Below, piece after piece: positions 21,634 through 21,643 of a stretch of 21,643 bases of DNA; the stretch's first letter is position 1, and each line of letters begins with the position of its first letter. Source of the stretch: DASUPK01 sp035265665. Its GTDB lineage: Bacteria; Actinomycetota; Thermoleophilia; Solirubrobacterales; 70-9. The stretch lies in the NCBI GenBank assembly GCA_035265665.1, contig DATFOK010000068.1:1-21643 (forward strand), written 5' to 3'. Position numbers and translations under genes: made by a program. The notes below the pieces were generated by a model that saw nothing but the letters and a program-made list of their open reading frames with translations, was not told where the DNA came from and searched no databases.

Positions 21634-21643
21634 CCGAGTCCCC

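Noticed and set aside
1..21643. CRISPR array, rRNA, tRNA, defence or biosynthetic cluster
   Set aside because: No regularly spaced repeats, no tRNA T-arms, and all larger genes fall in ordinary regulatory, transport or metabolic families.

Overview
The window is compact, very GC-rich bacterial DNA with 4-base start/stop overlaps between cotranscribed genes and several tail-to-tail gene overlaps. The gene families and protein composition suggest a high-GC actinobacterium, most likely of the Thermoleophilia/Solirubrobacterales type. That placement is my inference; no rRNA or other marker is present.

Layout. (1) 1-1767: non-coding DNA, then a chimeric reading frame joining the N-terminus of an IS110-family transposase to the C-terminal half of an MFS transporter. 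It is followed by an ArsR repressor and an AHSA1/SRPBCC protein with their own operator. (2) 1764-2120 (minus): a rhodanese-fold protein lacking the catalytic cysteine. (3) 2189-6583: a MoxR ATPase, DUF58 protein and transglutaminase-like membrane protein operon. (4) 6492-7073 (minus): a two-TM envelope protein that overlaps the transglutaminase gene tail to tail. (5) 7135-9212: an OmpR-type response regulator and sensor kinase pair. (6) 9172-10386 (minus): a PucR-type regulator divergent from a fatty-acid desaturase (10463-11410). (7) 11495-12043: a small secreted Cys-containing protein, then a strong hairpin. (8) 12196-13412 (minus): an aldo/keto reductase and an NTF2/SnoaL-like protein. (9) 13505-16896: a membrane GAF-GGDEF-EAL protein, a conserved hypothetical protein and a STAS-domain anti-sigma antagonist. 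(10) 17095-18798: an APC-type amino-acid permease with an elaborate leader and a 34-residue single-TM microprotein, closed by a textbook terminator. (11) 18893-21633 (minus): glycerol kinase and an FAD/NAD(P) oxidoreductase, probably part of a glycerol/glycerol-3-phosphate operon running in from beyond the window.

The window is mainly housekeeping and regulatory, and I do not see a complete novel defence or biosynthetic system. The items most worth a second look are: the in-frame IS110::MFS chimera with possible IS110 left-end non-coding DNA; a recurrent TANNNT-N6/7-ATG arrangement that implies leaderless mRNAs; a matching CTCAG-type tandem box before both the response regulator and the secreted protein; an 11-bp-period CCAGTA repeat in a divergent promoter; the permease leader with two dyads and a 12-codon upstream ORF; the microprotein after the permease; and the cysteine-less rhodanese.
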